From Algibacillus agarilyticus (GTDB taxonomy: Bacteria > Pseudomonadota > Gammaproteobacteria > Enterobacterales > Alteromonadaceae): a stretch of 64,000 nucleotides of DNA. The DNA is taken from contig NZ_QMED01000006.1 of assembly GCF_003286125.1 (NCBI RefSeq), positions 150,095-214,094 on the forward strand, in the 5' to 3' direction. Position 1 is the first letter of the stretch, and the number at the start of each line of letters is the position of its first letter. Below are positions 45,703 to 54,881 of this stretch, in pieces. Both the position numbers and the translations under genes were made by a program. Under the pieces are notes generated by a model. The model saw only the letters and a program-made list of their open reading frames with translations. It searched no databases and was not told the DNA's origin.

Positions 45703-45971
45703 TATAGTCAAAGCGATCGGGCTTTAGGGGCAGGTTTCTCGTTCCAGACGAAACATAAGTACTTACATCCCTGTAAGCAAAGCCGTCAAAGCTACCGCGT
45801 CCTGCTATCGCCCCTTACCTGCATCCATGCAGGCAAGCTTCGAGACGCCATGAGCATATGCTCTACTATGTGATTGAGGCCGCCTAAATGGATTTAGGTG
45901 TTAGAACGACGCAGGAGCCAAAGTCGAGAGTAAGCGCTGACAATGAACCATAAAACCTGAGCGAGAAGACT
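45703..45971 (+). repeat. Family C element, right copy flanking the polysaccharide islet
   Basis: About 269 bp in direct orientation to 39710-39981; its left end TATAGTC is intact and its right end GACTTTAT is slightly degraded. It occupies most of the 453-bp gap 45627-46079, where no gene was seen. Confidence 0.88.
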
Positions 45972-46079
45972 TTATGTGTATAAAAAAACGACTAATTAAC
46001 TATCTCATCGCCGTTAATGACAGATCTTCTTAGCGGGTTAACACAAGCACGCACTTTTATTGTTTATTAGCTTATATTT

Positions 46080-46367
46080 TTAGCTACCAACAAACATTAA
46101 GGGTAAAGCAAAAACGGTTAAATGAATGACTTTTGGGTATCGATAGCCTATCAAACCAACGATAACGCCTAACAGAAACCCAACTAAATAAGGAAAAGGG
46201 AATAGTAAATGACCGTTTTCTATAGCAAGTGAATCGGTATACAAAAAACCAAACAAGAAGAATAAGACAAATGAAATACCCGCAGTAATTCGCTTTTCAT
46301 TTTGATTGTAATCAGCATTCTTTTTTCTGAATATAGTTAACATAAGTTCATTAATACCATTTAACAC
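46080..46367 (-). CDS. Small multipass membrane protein, unknown
   Basis: 95 aa from a GTG at 46367; an ATG at 46343 gives 87 aa. Three hydrophobic segments (about 29-44, 53-72 and 80-93) follow a short basic N-terminus (FRKKNADYNQNEKR). I do not recognise a family. It starts 18 bp after the coiled-coil gene at 46386 and is probably in the same transcript. Ribosome signals are weak. Confidence 0.6.
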   Translation of the reverse strand: MLNGINELMLTIFRKKNADYNQNEKRITAGISFVLFFLFGFLYTDSLAIENGHLLFPFPYLVGFLLGVIVGLIGYRYPKVIHLTVFALPLMFVGS

Positions 46368-46385
46368 ATCACGAGAAACAACCGA

Positions 46386-46592
46386 TCATAACTTATCAAA
46401 CTCTCGATTTAGGGCATATTGTTTATCAGTAATAATCGTCTCTAATGCCTCAACTCTGTGTTTTAATTTTTCTATTTCTTGGGTTAACTCATCTTCATTT
46501 GCATCCTGCTTTTTACTACTAACATAAGTAGCATAAGCACCAGCACTGATCCCTGCAACACTTACAATTGTAATCATTTCAAATACGCCCAT
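46386..46592 (-). CDS. Small single-pass coiled-coil membrane protein, PspB-like
   Basis: 68 aa: one N-terminal membrane helix (about 4-24) then a charged coiled coil (DELTQEIEKLKHRVEALETIITDKQ-like heptads). The layout and the RVEALETIITDK phrase resemble the phage-shock family PspB and the coiled-coil end of PspC, but no pspA or pspF gene is adjacent, so assignment is tentative. A strong GGAG ribosome site precedes the ATG. It may be an envelope-stress or small regulatory membrane protein. Confidence 0.65.
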   Translation of the reverse strand: MGVFEMITIVSVAGISAGAYATYVSSKKQDANEDELTQEIEKLKHRVEALETIITDKQYALNREFDKL

Positions 46593-46731
46593 TGATACAT
46601 CTCCTTGGTTTAAGCATTAACGTTAAACGTTGTTTATAAAATTATGAATTTATCATTGGGTTAATAATAGCAACTTATAAGCCAATTATATAAAAAACAG
46701 CTAAAACAAGTACTTATACAAAAAACAAAAA

Positions 46732-46760
46732 CAACACTTGGTTTATATAACCAAGTGTTG
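46732..46760. terminator. Strong terminator after the C-S lyase gene
   Basis: CAACACTTGGTT (46732-46743) and AACCAAGTGTTG (46749-46760), a 12-bp perfect stem with a 5-base loop. On the minus strand it is followed by TTTTTGTTTTTTG, ending the gene whose stop is at 46788. Confidence 0.9.
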
Positions 46761-46787
46761 GTTAATTTAACGCATTATTTATACATA

Positions 46788-47933
46788 TTACCCTAAAGCT
46801 AATATCGCCTTTTTAAGTCGAGTAATAGCCTCTTCAAGATGCGAACGTGGGCAGCCAAAATTTATACGCGCAAATTGAGGTTCACCAAAGTCTCGTCCTG
46901 GCGATGGGCCTATACCTGCGTTTTCCCAAAAAGCTTGTACATCGTCGAGACCTAAACCTGAGCAATCAATCCAAGCTAAGAAAGTCGCATCAGCCTTAAC
47001 CATACTTAGACCTTTAAGCGCATTAATTTCGTTATAGAGGTAAGCTTGATTCGAAAGTAAGTATTCTATTAATGCTGAATGCCAAGCGTGCCCTTGCGCA
47101 AAAGCCGCTTCGGTTGCCACCAAACCTAATACTTGCGCCCAAGGTACGATACCCATCGCTGCATTGCGAAAAGCGTTACGCAGTTTGCTATTTGGGATCA
47201 CTGAAAATGACACCCCTAAACCCGCAATATTAAAGGTTTTACTCGCGGCCATTAAACTAAACGAGTTATCTTCAGCCCCTTTTATTGTTGGCATTGGAAT
47301 ATGCGGGGTATTTTCATTTAAAACTAAATCGCAATGGATCTCATCCGAACAAATAACCACATTATTAGCCGCACAAATATCGGCTATTTTTTGTAACTCT
47401 TGTTCTGTTAGTACAGAACCACAAGGGTTCATTGGATTACAAAATAAGAATAGCTTCGTTTTGGGATCAGCAGCTTGTTTTGCGAGTGCATCCAAATCAA
47501 GATAGTAACGTCCATCGGCTAATAAACTCGGCACACGAACCAATTCACACTTATTCAACTCTGGCGCTTTAAGCATCGGAGGATAGTTTGGCGTTTGTAC
47601 TAAAATACGATCGCCTTCTTCACAAAAAGCTTTGCAAGCAATATTAAATGCGGGCACAACACCAGGATTCCAAACTAACCATTCTGGCTTTATATCCCAT
47701 CCATGTTGATCTTTTATCCATTTTACGGTTGTTTTATTCAAACTTTCATAAGGTAACGTGTAACCTAACGGACCATGTTGTGTGCGCTCAATAATCGCGT
47801 CTAATACAACTTGTGGTGGTGAAAACTCTGTATCGGCGACCCACATTGGCAAAATGTCTTGGCCTTTGTATTTATCCCATTTAAATGAATGAGTTGGTTT
47901 ACGATCTATTTCGTGATCAAAATCAAACGACAT
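46788..47933 (-). CDS. MalY/PatB family PLP-dependent C-S lyase
   Basis: 381-aa fold-type I aminotransferase-like enzyme. The start (FDFDHEIDRKPTHSFKWDKY) and ILPMWVADTEFSPPQVVLDAI are typical of the cystathionine beta-lyase MalY/PatB group, as are NPMNPCGSVLTEQEL, the PLP lysine in AASKTFNIAGLG, and the final PQFARINFGCPRSHLEEAITRL. It cleaves cystathionine or cysteine conjugates to pyruvate, ammonia and a thiol; some members also regulate transport or act on sulfur-containing metabolites. It is monocistronic and ended by a strong terminator. Confidence 0.9.
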   Translation of the reverse strand: MSFDFDHEIDRKPTHSFKWDKYKGQDILPMWVADTEFSPPQVVLDAIIERTQHGPLGYTLPYESLNKTTVKWIKDQHGWDIKPEWLVWNPGVVPAFNIACKAFCEEGDRILVQTPNYPPMLKAPELNKCELVRVPSLLADGRYYLDLDALAKQAADPKTKLFLFCNPMNPCGSVLTEQELQKIADICAANNVVICSDEIHCDLVLNENTPHIPMPTIKGAEDNSFSLMAASKTFNIAGLGVSFSVIPNSKLRNAFRNAAMGIVPWAQVLGLVATEAAFAQGHAWHSALIEYLLSNQAYLYNEINALKGLSMVKADATFLAWIDCSGLGLDDVQAFWENAGIGPSPGRDFGEPQFARINFGCPRSHLEEAITRLKKAILALG

Positions 47934-48096
47934 GTTAGCCCTTTTTTAAACTTGTAAATAATAAGTAGATTATACCCAAACGAATGCAAGATACGATATT
48001 TCAACGACAGATAAAACATTTAATCAAAGTTGAGAGGATGGGCACAAAAATAAAGTAACGATAAGGTAAAGACACTAATGCTAAGAGAAATAAACA

Positions 48097-48118
48097 CGCC
48101 AAACCGATGAGTTTGGCG
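48097..48118. terminator. Terminator of the Lap operon
   Basis: CGCCAAAC-cgatga-GTTTGGCG is an 8-bp stem 43 bp after the lapD stop. On the minus strand it is followed by TGTTTATTTCTC, a moderate T tract. Confidence 0.65.
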
Positions 48119-48160
48119 CATTACTCTTATATTTTAATAAACAAAATCATATCAATAAAA

Positions 48161-50110
48161 TTATGACCGTTTACCGATTTCAAATGGTTCTGGCTTATAA
48201 ATAAAGCCTTGGTAAGCATCAAAGTGATATTCTTTTAGTATGTTAAGTTGTTCTTCATTTTCAACGCGTGTTGCTATTACATCAACATCTAAATTATGGA
48301 TAGTTGTGCACAGTGACCCGACGAAGTAAGCGTCGTTATCACTACTTAGCGCCATTTGCGTGTAAGCATGATCTATCTTCACATAATTAGGATGCAGCGA
48401 TTGCAAATAAGATAAAGACGAGAAATTACGGCCAACTCGATCAACTCCAAATTGCACGCCAAGTGCCGCAAATTGTGCACACATAAACTCAATTTTTTCA
48501 CGATTATAAATAACGCTTTCTTCGGTAAACTCAAAACAAATTTGGTTAGCGTAAGCGGGGATAGATCTAAGGGCATTAATCATCCAAGCGATAAACTCAT
48601 CACTCTTTAATGCTGATGCGGTTAAATTGACTGCATAGACTTGCTCTGAACCACTTTTTAAATGCTGGATAACTAACTCGATCACTTTTTTATCGAAACG
48701 GTCACCTAAATCAAATTCGTCTAATACGGATATAAACATCCCGGCATTTACCGACCCCATATCTTCTAAATTGAGTTTGGCATAAGCTTCAAAATGCACT
48801 GGTTTTTTATTTTTTTCGAAAGAATAAACAGGTTGCCGTGTAAAACCTAAAGCAGAAGATTCGATGGCGGTTTCAATGGCTTGTTTTATGTCTAATTTAG
48901 CCATTTTGTCTTGCTGTTGATCGGTTTGCTCAAGAACAAAAATGCCAGAATTTTCCGTTCTGGCTTGCTGCATCGCATTATCCGCTAAGGATAATACTTC
49001 GCCATTATTTGCTTCAGCCGTAATATGCACAGCACCAATGTTAAAGATACGTTCTTGATAAAAGTTTTCACGGTAACTGGCGGCTTGCAAGTTTGCCGCA
49101 AGCCCAGTTAGTTGGGTGACAATTTGCGACTCATCTGAACCATCAAGAATTAAAGCAAATTCATGGGCTGATAATCGGCACTTAACCGCTCCCGATTCAT
49201 CATTAAAAGTCGTGTCGATAAAGTTAGCCGCACTTTTAATCACGTCATCACGTTTATTCCAACCATCTTTTTTATTGATTTCATCGATACCTAATAATTC
49301 AATAAAAACAACGCCACCACTGTGATCATCCGATAACCAAGCTTGTAACTGACGATTAAAAAAAGCCCGATTACCAAACCCTGTCGTCGCATCTTGGAAA
49401 GCTTGTTCTTTCAACTTATTGTGTAAACGAGCTTCTTCTTCAAATTGCTCTTTTAGTTTGGCTGTCATTTGGTTAATCGCATGGGTAACTGCACTTAGCT
49501 CACGCGTTTTAGGCAGTTTTAATGGCTCACCAAATTTACGTTCTTGAATTTCTTGCGCTTTACGACGAATTGATTCTAACGGTTTTAAGATTAAATTAAG
49601 TCCTACCGATGCAAACATAATTAATACTAATGACAAACTGCCTATCCAAGATGACATGGCTAAAAAAGCATCCCATAACTGTTTGTAAGCAAAACCGGGA
49701 TGCCCTTTAATACTCAACACTCCGGCTTGTAACCAACCATCAGTAATAGTTGTTTCAATAGAAGGTACTTCAATTGAAATCAAATCGACAAACCAACTCG
49801 GCACGCCATTGATCTTGACTGGAATTTTTTTAGTGATTGTTTGTTCAGTTGTTAAAATCTCAACTTTAATTTCTTCATAATAACCACCATCAAAATAAGC
49901 ATTAATCGTCGACTCAACTAAAACCGCATCGCCATCAGTTAAATAGGGAGTTAATGCCATACTTAATGACGTCGACGTATTGTTTAAATCAGATTCTAAT
50001 TGGTTCGTTAAATAGTCACGAGTTGATTCAAACTGCAACCACAGTACACCAATCAAATTAGCCATAAAGCTAAGTACAATAACCATTAGAAGTTGTCGGA
50101 ACAGTGTCAT
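48161..50110 (-). CDS. lapD: LapD-like degenerate GGDEF/EAL c-di-GMP receptor
   Basis: 649 aa: an N-terminal membrane helix, a periplasmic LapD/MoxY-type domain (about 25-150), a second helix (about 152-175), a HAMP-like linker, then GGDEF and EAL domains. Both catalytic motifs are lost: GGDEF reads LSAHEF and EAL reads EAY (HFEAYAKLN). It is therefore a binding protein rather than an enzyme, as in Pseudomonas LapD. Bound c-di-GMP makes LapD sequester the protease LapG, which keeps the adhesin on the surface. It lies 12 bp after lapG, the standard pair, and is the last gene of the operon. Confidence 0.92.
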   Translation of the reverse strand: MTLFRQLLMVIVLSFMANLIGVLWLQFESTRDYLTNQLESDLNNTSTSLSMALTPYLTDGDAVLVESTINAYFDGGYYEEIKVEILTTEQTITKKIPVKINGVPSWFVDLISIEVPSIETTITDGWLQAGVLSIKGHPGFAYKQLWDAFLAMSSWIGSLSLVLIMFASVGLNLILKPLESIRRKAQEIQERKFGEPLKLPKTRELSAVTHAINQMTAKLKEQFEEEARLHNKLKEQAFQDATTGFGNRAFFNRQLQAWLSDDHSGGVVFIELLGIDEINKKDGWNKRDDVIKSAANFIDTTFNDESGAVKCRLSAHEFALILDGSDESQIVTQLTGLAANLQAASYRENFYQERIFNIGAVHITAEANNGEVLSLADNAMQQARTENSGIFVLEQTDQQQDKMAKLDIKQAIETAIESSALGFTRQPVYSFEKNKKPVHFEAYAKLNLEDMGSVNAGMFISVLDEFDLGDRFDKKVIELVIQHLKSGSEQVYAVNLTASALKSDEFIAWMINALRSIPAYANQICFEFTEESVIYNREKIEFMCAQFAALGVQFGVDRVGRNFSSLSYLQSLHPNYVKIDHAYTQMALSSDNDAYFVGSLCTTIHNLDVDVIATRVENEEQLNILKEYHFDAYQGFIYKPEPFEIGKRS

Positions 50111-50122
50111 AAATAAGTACCT

Positions 50123-50779
50123 TTATTCCATAAATTTATCAAGTTGATAACGCTTGCCAAGATTATCCCAATTGTCGATCCGCTCTGATCCACCAACCAC
50201 TTCACCTTTACCTTTTTGTTTGTTCAACCATAATTTTTGACCATTAAACGAAAAAATAGGTAATAAGTCTTTGCGTTTATGGGCAGGTTTGATTGCCCCA
50301 TCAATGTTATCGAGGATCATCGGAATTGATTTAGGTTTTGGATAATAAGCCAATACCATGTGAAATTGATTCAGTTTTACCGCCTTAACGTAAGTCAGTC
50401 TTAACTTATCAATAGGTATGCCTAATTCTATTAATGTGAAATATTTAGCGACAGAAAAATCTTCACAGTCACCGGCTTTAGTGCCAATAAATTCAATCGG
50501 GGTTGCCCAGTAATCTTCTTGACCCCAGTGCTTTAAGTCGTCAACAAAATCAAACAAATTAAAAAAACGATTCACTTTTTCCAGTTTTTCTCTTTCAGAT
50601 AAGTGTTGGCTGTTATCAACAATATTACGCCAAGCTACCACGCGTTTTTGTGCCATGTCGCCATATTCAATGCCAACAAATTTAAGTAGCTTATCTAGAT
50701 TTAACTTAGGTTGTGCAAGGGAAAGGGAAATTGAAAAGCAGACAATCGCCAACACGAGTAACTTGCATAAGCTATTCAT
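50123..50779 (-). CDS. lapG: LapG-like periplasmic cysteine protease
   Basis: 218 aa with a signal peptide ending near SLAQP. It is a bacterial transglutaminase-like (BTLCP/DUF920) protease with triad Cys105 (GDCEDFSVAK), His140 (NQFHMVLAYY) and Asp157 (ILDNIDG), and acidic residues near Cys105 that in LapG bind calcium. When LapD releases it, LapG cuts the adhesin near its N-terminus and frees the cell from the surface. The target site would lie in the part of the adhesin outside this window. Confidence 0.93.
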   Translation of the reverse strand: MNSLCKLLVLAIVCFSISLSLAQPKLNLDKLLKFVGIEYGDMAQKRVVAWRNIVDNSQHLSEREKLEKVNRFFNLFDFVDDLKHWGQEDYWATPIEFIGTKAGDCEDFSVAKYFTLIELGIPIDKLRLTYVKAVKLNQFHMVLAYYPKPKSIPMILDNIDGAIKPAHKRKDLLPIFSFNGQKLWLNKQKGKGEVVGGSERIDNWDNLGKRYQLDKFME

Positions 50780-50869
50780 TGCATGATCCTCGTGGCGATT
50801 TTGTCATTACGTCTAATTCATCAACTAAAATATAAATTAATTATAGTGCAGTTTAAGCTATCATCATGA

Positions 50870-52222
50870 TTATTCGGTTAACGCAATTTGTGTTTCAGGT
50901 GTGTCCGTCCAATACCGATCAGCTTGGATCCTTAAACTCGTCAGCAACTCACCTGTTGAGTTAAATAACCGGTATTGAGCTTGTATATAAGCAGTTTCAG
51001 CATTAACAAAATTGCGCCGGGCTTCAAAAAGCTCGTTCTCGGTATCAAGTAAATCAAGTAAAGTTCGGCGACCAAATTCAAACTGCTCTAGGTAAGCTTC
51101 GCGTGTTAAAAAGCTTTGCTCAACATGCAATTCTAAATACGTAAGTTGTTCTTTTATAAAACTAAATGCATTCCATGAAAAACTTGCGCCTTCAATGACT
51201 TGCCGCTCAGCTGATTCTTTAATTTCATTAGCTTGTGCCAGCTGATAATGGCTTTGGCGTATTTGTGCAGCGTCTTGGCCACCACGGTATACATTATAAT
51301 TACCCACTAAATCTGCACGCAATATATCTCGCTCAATCAGTTCATTATTTTTATCTTGCGTCATTCTTTTAGATACGTCTAAATTAAGACGAGGTAAATA
51401 ATTACTTTCACGCGTTGCGATTTGTGCTTCAGCGGCTTTAATATCGGCAATAGCTGATTTAACAATTGGGTGATTTAGCATCGACTTATCAAGTAATAAT
51501 GCTTTAGAAGCTGGCAGCATAACTTCATCTGGCACGGGTAATACTAGCTCTTCTGGTTGTTCACCAACTAATCGTTGATAGACAGCCGTTGAATCAGCTA
51601 AATTGTTTTGTGCACTTAATACGTTAGCTTTAGCTCGAGCTAAACGCCCTGTCGCTTGAGATAAATCAGATGTAGACCCCAAACCATTTGTCATTCGATC
51701 ATGTATTTTTTGATGAATTAGCTGATGCGTTTGATGGTTTTTTTCAGATAATTTAGTTAAAGAAATATCGCGCAATACATTTAAATAAGCGGTAACGACT
51801 TCCAACGCTTTATTTTCTGCTGCAGCGCGTAGTTGAAACAATTCTGATTGCGCCTCAAAATCAGCTCTATTGGCATTTTCAGTATTAAAAAAGCCATCAA
51901 ATAAGATTTGATTAAGAGTTAAATCAATATTGACAGGCTTAATGCGTTCATTTTGCGAGCCTAAGCGTGTTTCAGGAGTATCTTGCTTACCAACACCCAT
52001 ACGGGCTTGCAAGTTTATATCTGGATACCAACTTGATCGCGCAATATGGTAGGCTTCAATGCTGGATTTATACCGATGGTAAACTTCTTTTAAATCTGGG
52101 TTCGTATTAAACGCAACCGCAACAGATTGTTCTAAAGATTTAGCATGTATATTAAATGATACTAAGCAACTGAGGCTAAGTAAGGCAAACATCCAAGTTT
52201 GTCTTAAAGAGTTCATGACCAT
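50870..52222 (-). CDS. TolC family outer-membrane channel (copy 2)
   Basis: 450 aa with a signal peptide (cleaved near IHAKS) and the TolC-type repeated coiled-coil/beta architecture: VAVAFNTNPDLKEVYHRYKSS near the start, QILFDGFFNTENANR, NGLGSTSDLSQATGRLARA and FEFGRRTLLDLLDTENELFEARRNFVNAE. It provides the outer-membrane duct of a type I exporter. It is clearly a paralogue of the protein at 53473-54837, sharing long matching stretches. The two genes flank the ompA-like gene. Which one serves the adhesin, or whether they form mixed trimers, is not visible from sequence. Confidence 0.92.
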   Translation of the reverse strand: MVMNSLRQTWMFALLSLSCLVSFNIHAKSLEQSVAVAFNTNPDLKEVYHRYKSSIEAYHIARSSWYPDINLQARMGVGKQDTPETRLGSQNERIKPVNIDLTLNQILFDGFFNTENANRADFEAQSELFQLRAAAENKALEVVTAYLNVLRDISLTKLSEKNHQTHQLIHQKIHDRMTNGLGSTSDLSQATGRLARAKANVLSAQNNLADSTAVYQRLVGEQPEELVLPVPDEVMLPASKALLLDKSMLNHPIVKSAIADIKAAEAQIATRESNYLPRLNLDVSKRMTQDKNNELIERDILRADLVGNYNVYRGGQDAAQIRQSHYQLAQANEIKESAERQVIEGASFSWNAFSFIKEQLTYLELHVEQSFLTREAYLEQFEFGRRTLLDLLDTENELFEARRNFVNAETAYIQAQYRLFNSTGELLTSLRIQADRYWTDTPETQIALTE

Positions 52223-52286
52223 TCTCTTAAATTTTTGCTAGAAATAATGCAGTAACGGTAAATAACAATCACTGCTTTAAATAAAG

Positions 52287-53480
52287 CTACCAACCTGCAG
52301 CTTCTGAATTTTCATCAATGTCTTGATATTCCCATTCACTCGCATCGCTACCCACCGCTTGCTCGTTATTCTTTTTATTTTCCATAATAAAAATATGCCA
52401 ACGGTCTTTAAACTCCAACTGTGAAGACTGGGCAAATACGACTACACGTCTATTTAATTCATCTGCATCAGCAATACCTAAGTTGCGTTTAATCTCAACT
52501 TTTAACGTTTCAGATAACGTAATTTCAACCCGGCGATTAAGCACATTTGCTTGTTTGGTTTGCGCGGTTTCAAGTAGCTCACTTTCACCTTTACCAATCG
52601 GGGTTAATTTTTTTGCATCAACGCCATATTCATCAATTAACATTTTAACAACCGATTTAGCCCGTTTTTCACTTAATCGCTGATTAAATTTAGCAGAACC
52701 AGGCGCTGAGGTATGACCAAAAACGTCGACTTTTTCAACGTCATATTTAGCAATATAATCAGCTAATTCTTTCACTTTAGGCTCATAGATAGGATCGATC
52801 GCTGCACTGCCTCTTGGATAACGTACCGTGAGTGTGTGGGTTGTTAATTTATTTTCATAAGCCGTACAACCGTGTAAATCAACAACGTAACGGTAATCAC
52901 TGTTTTCGCATTTATCCTGAGAATCGAGCACACCATCGTTATCAGCATCATCAGTTGCATCTTCACTTACACTCGCTGATGTCGATTCCTCACTGACTTT
53001 TTCACCATCCAGCAATCTTGACTTAATATCATTTAAATCCTCACCTAGTTGGCTACTGATTTGTTTAGCAACCCAAGTCATTCTGCGTTTAGCCATCACC
53101 TTGTTATAAAGCATGTCGCCGCTATTATGTGTATAACCTTGAATTAAAATATTCCACTTTTCTGATTTATCTAAACTTTCAATGAAATAATTAAATTCTG
53201 GTACTTGCGAGCCAAGTAACTCTGTTTTACCCTGTAAAAAATCAACATTATGTTCAAATAAAACATCTTTTGTCGATTCAGGCGAGCAACCATCGTTATC
53301 AACATCACGGCCCGTTGTGGTTAAATCACAGGTATCACGCGCCATAATCACACCGTCGTCGTCGTGATCAACTAATTTTTTGGCATTTTCTTCAGTAATA
53401 GGCTGCCAATTATCAATTTTAGGGGTACTTAAGCAGCCCGCTAATACAAAACCGATAACGATTATTAAAATTTTATTCAT
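52287..53480 (-). CDS. OmpA-like lipoprotein with thrombospondin type 3 repeats
   Basis: 397 aa with lipobox LAGC (Cys16). Two Asp-rich calcium-binding thrombospondin type 3-like segments (DHDDDGVIMARDTC and DADNDGVLDSQDKC) each precede an OmpA-like region. The C-terminal one is complete, with the peptidoglycan-binding pattern VDVFGHTSAPGSAKFNQRLSEKRAKSVV and NRRVEI; the earlier one (NILIQGYTHNSGD) looks degenerate. About 70 extra residues follow the OmpA domain. It probably anchors the secretion/adhesin complex to the cell wall. The start overlaps the upstream tolC gene by 8 bp, so the two are translationally coupled. Confidence 0.85.
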   Translation of the reverse strand: MNKILIIVIGFVLAGCLSTPKIDNWQPITEENAKKLVDHDDDGVIMARDTCDLTTTGRDVDNDGCSPESTKDVLFEHNVDFLQGKTELLGSQVPEFNYFIESLDKSEKWNILIQGYTHNSGDMLYNKVMAKRRMTWVAKQISSQLGEDLNDIKSRLLDGEKVSEESTSASVSEDATDDADNDGVLDSQDKCENSDYRYVVDLHGCTAYENKLTTHTLTVRYPRGSAAIDPIYEPKVKELADYIAKYDVEKVDVFGHTSAPGSAKFNQRLSEKRAKSVVKMLIDEYGVDAKKLTPIGKGESELLETAQTKQANVLNRRVEITLSETLKVEIKRNLGIADADELNRRVVVFAQSSQLEFKDRWHIFIMENKKNNEQAVGSDASEWEYQDIDENSEAAGW

Positions 53481-54837
53481 TTGCTGCTATCTCTTCTTCA
53501 ATCAAACTTTCATTCGCGGCATCTTGCCAGTATTCCTCACCTCGAATACGTAAACTGGTGAGTAAATCGCCCATGGCATTAAATATGCGATAGTGAGCTT
53601 GAATATATTCTTTTTCAGCCGTTACAAAGTTGCGTCTCGCTTCAAACAGCTCATTTTCAGTATCGAGTAAATCAAGTAAGGTACGACGACCCAACTCAAA
53701 TTGCTCTTTATAGGCACGTTGCGTTAAAAAACTTTGTTCGACATGTAACTGCAAAAACTCTAATTGTCTTTTGATAAAGTCATAAGCATTCCAAGAAAAC
53801 TTAGCCCCTTCTATAACCTGACGTTCAGCCGAATATTTAATATCTTTTGCTTGTTCGATTTGATAGGCATTTTGTTTTTCACGAGCACTGTCTTGCCAGC
53901 CTCGGAACAAATTGTAACTAACAACAATATCCGCTCTTAACTGGTCGCGTTCAATACCGTCATTAGCTCGGTCTTCGGTATGTGATTGGCCCACTTCAAG
54001 TGAAACACGTGGCATATAAGAGCTTTGATTACTGCTTAATTGAGCTTCAGCGGCTTTGATATCTGCAATGGCCGATTTTACGGTGGGGTGCTTCAACATC
54101 GCTTTATCAAGCAATAAGCCTTCTGATGCGGGCAACATGACGCGATCAGGTACAGGAATAGTTAAATCTTCAGCGGGCTCACCCACTAAACGAATAAAGG
54201 CTGACTTGGTATCAGCCGCATTGTTTAAAGCACTGATTAAATTGGCGTGAGCACGAGCCAAGCGACCTGTCGCTTGCGACAAATCAGAAGCTGAACCTAA
54301 ACCATTTTCTGTGCGTAACCTAATTTGTTCATGAATTTCTTGATGCGATACTAAGTTCTTTTCAGCTAACTCAACCAATTTTAAATCGCGTAATACATTT
54401 AAATAAATATCTGTTATTTCAAGCGCTTTATTTTCTGCACTTGCTTGTAATTGAAATAACTCAGATTGCGTTTCAAATTCAGTACGATTGATGTTTTCTG
54501 ATGTAAAAAAGCCATCAAACAATATTTGGCTTAATGTAATACCGTAGCTTAACGGTTTAATGCTTTCGCCTTGCGAACCTAAACGTGATTCAGGTGTATC
54601 TTGTTTACCCGCACCAATACTGGCATTGATATCAATGGAAGGATACCACCCCGATTCCGCTATTTTTTGCTCTTCAAGTGTCGACTTATAACGATGAAAA
54701 ACCTCTTTCAATTCAGGATTAGTATTGAAAGCATAGGCCACAGTTTCTTCTAATGATTTGGCATTTACTTGTAAAGGGGCTAAACAACATGCACCCAGTA
54801 AGGCAAACATCCCCGTTTGTCTTAACAATGTCATCAT
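53473..54837 (-). CDS. TolC family outer-membrane channel (copy 1), LapE-like
   Basis: 454 aa with a signal peptide ending near VNAKS and the same motif series as its paralogue (AYAFNTNPELKEVFHRYKST, QILFDGFFTSENINR, NGLGSASDLSQATGRLARA, LGRRTLLDLLDTENELFEARRNFVTAEKEYIQA). It directly follows the HlyD-type gene (44 bp gap), the normal position of the outer-membrane component of an adhesin exporter, so it is the best candidate for LapE. Confidence 0.93.
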   Translation of the reverse strand: MMTLLRQTGMFALLGACCLAPLQVNAKSLEETVAYAFNTNPELKEVFHRYKSTLEEQKIAESGWYPSIDINASIGAGKQDTPESRLGSQGESIKPLSYGITLSQILFDGFFTSENINRTEFETQSELFQLQASAENKALEITDIYLNVLRDLKLVELAEKNLVSHQEIHEQIRLRTENGLGSASDLSQATGRLARAHANLISALNNAADTKSAFIRLVGEPAEDLTIPVPDRVMLPASEGLLLDKAMLKHPTVKSAIADIKAAEAQLSSNQSSYMPRVSLEVGQSHTEDRANDGIERDQLRADIVVSYNLFRGWQDSAREKQNAYQIEQAKDIKYSAERQVIEGAKFSWNAYDFIKRQLEFLQLHVEQSFLTQRAYKEQFELGRRTLLDLLDTENELFEARRNFVTAEKEYIQAHYRIFNAMGDLLTSLRIRGEEYWQDAANESLIEEEIAANE

Positions 54838-54881
54838 ATCTCTCTAATTTATGTGTTGTAGTATGTTGTGTTGTGCTGTCA

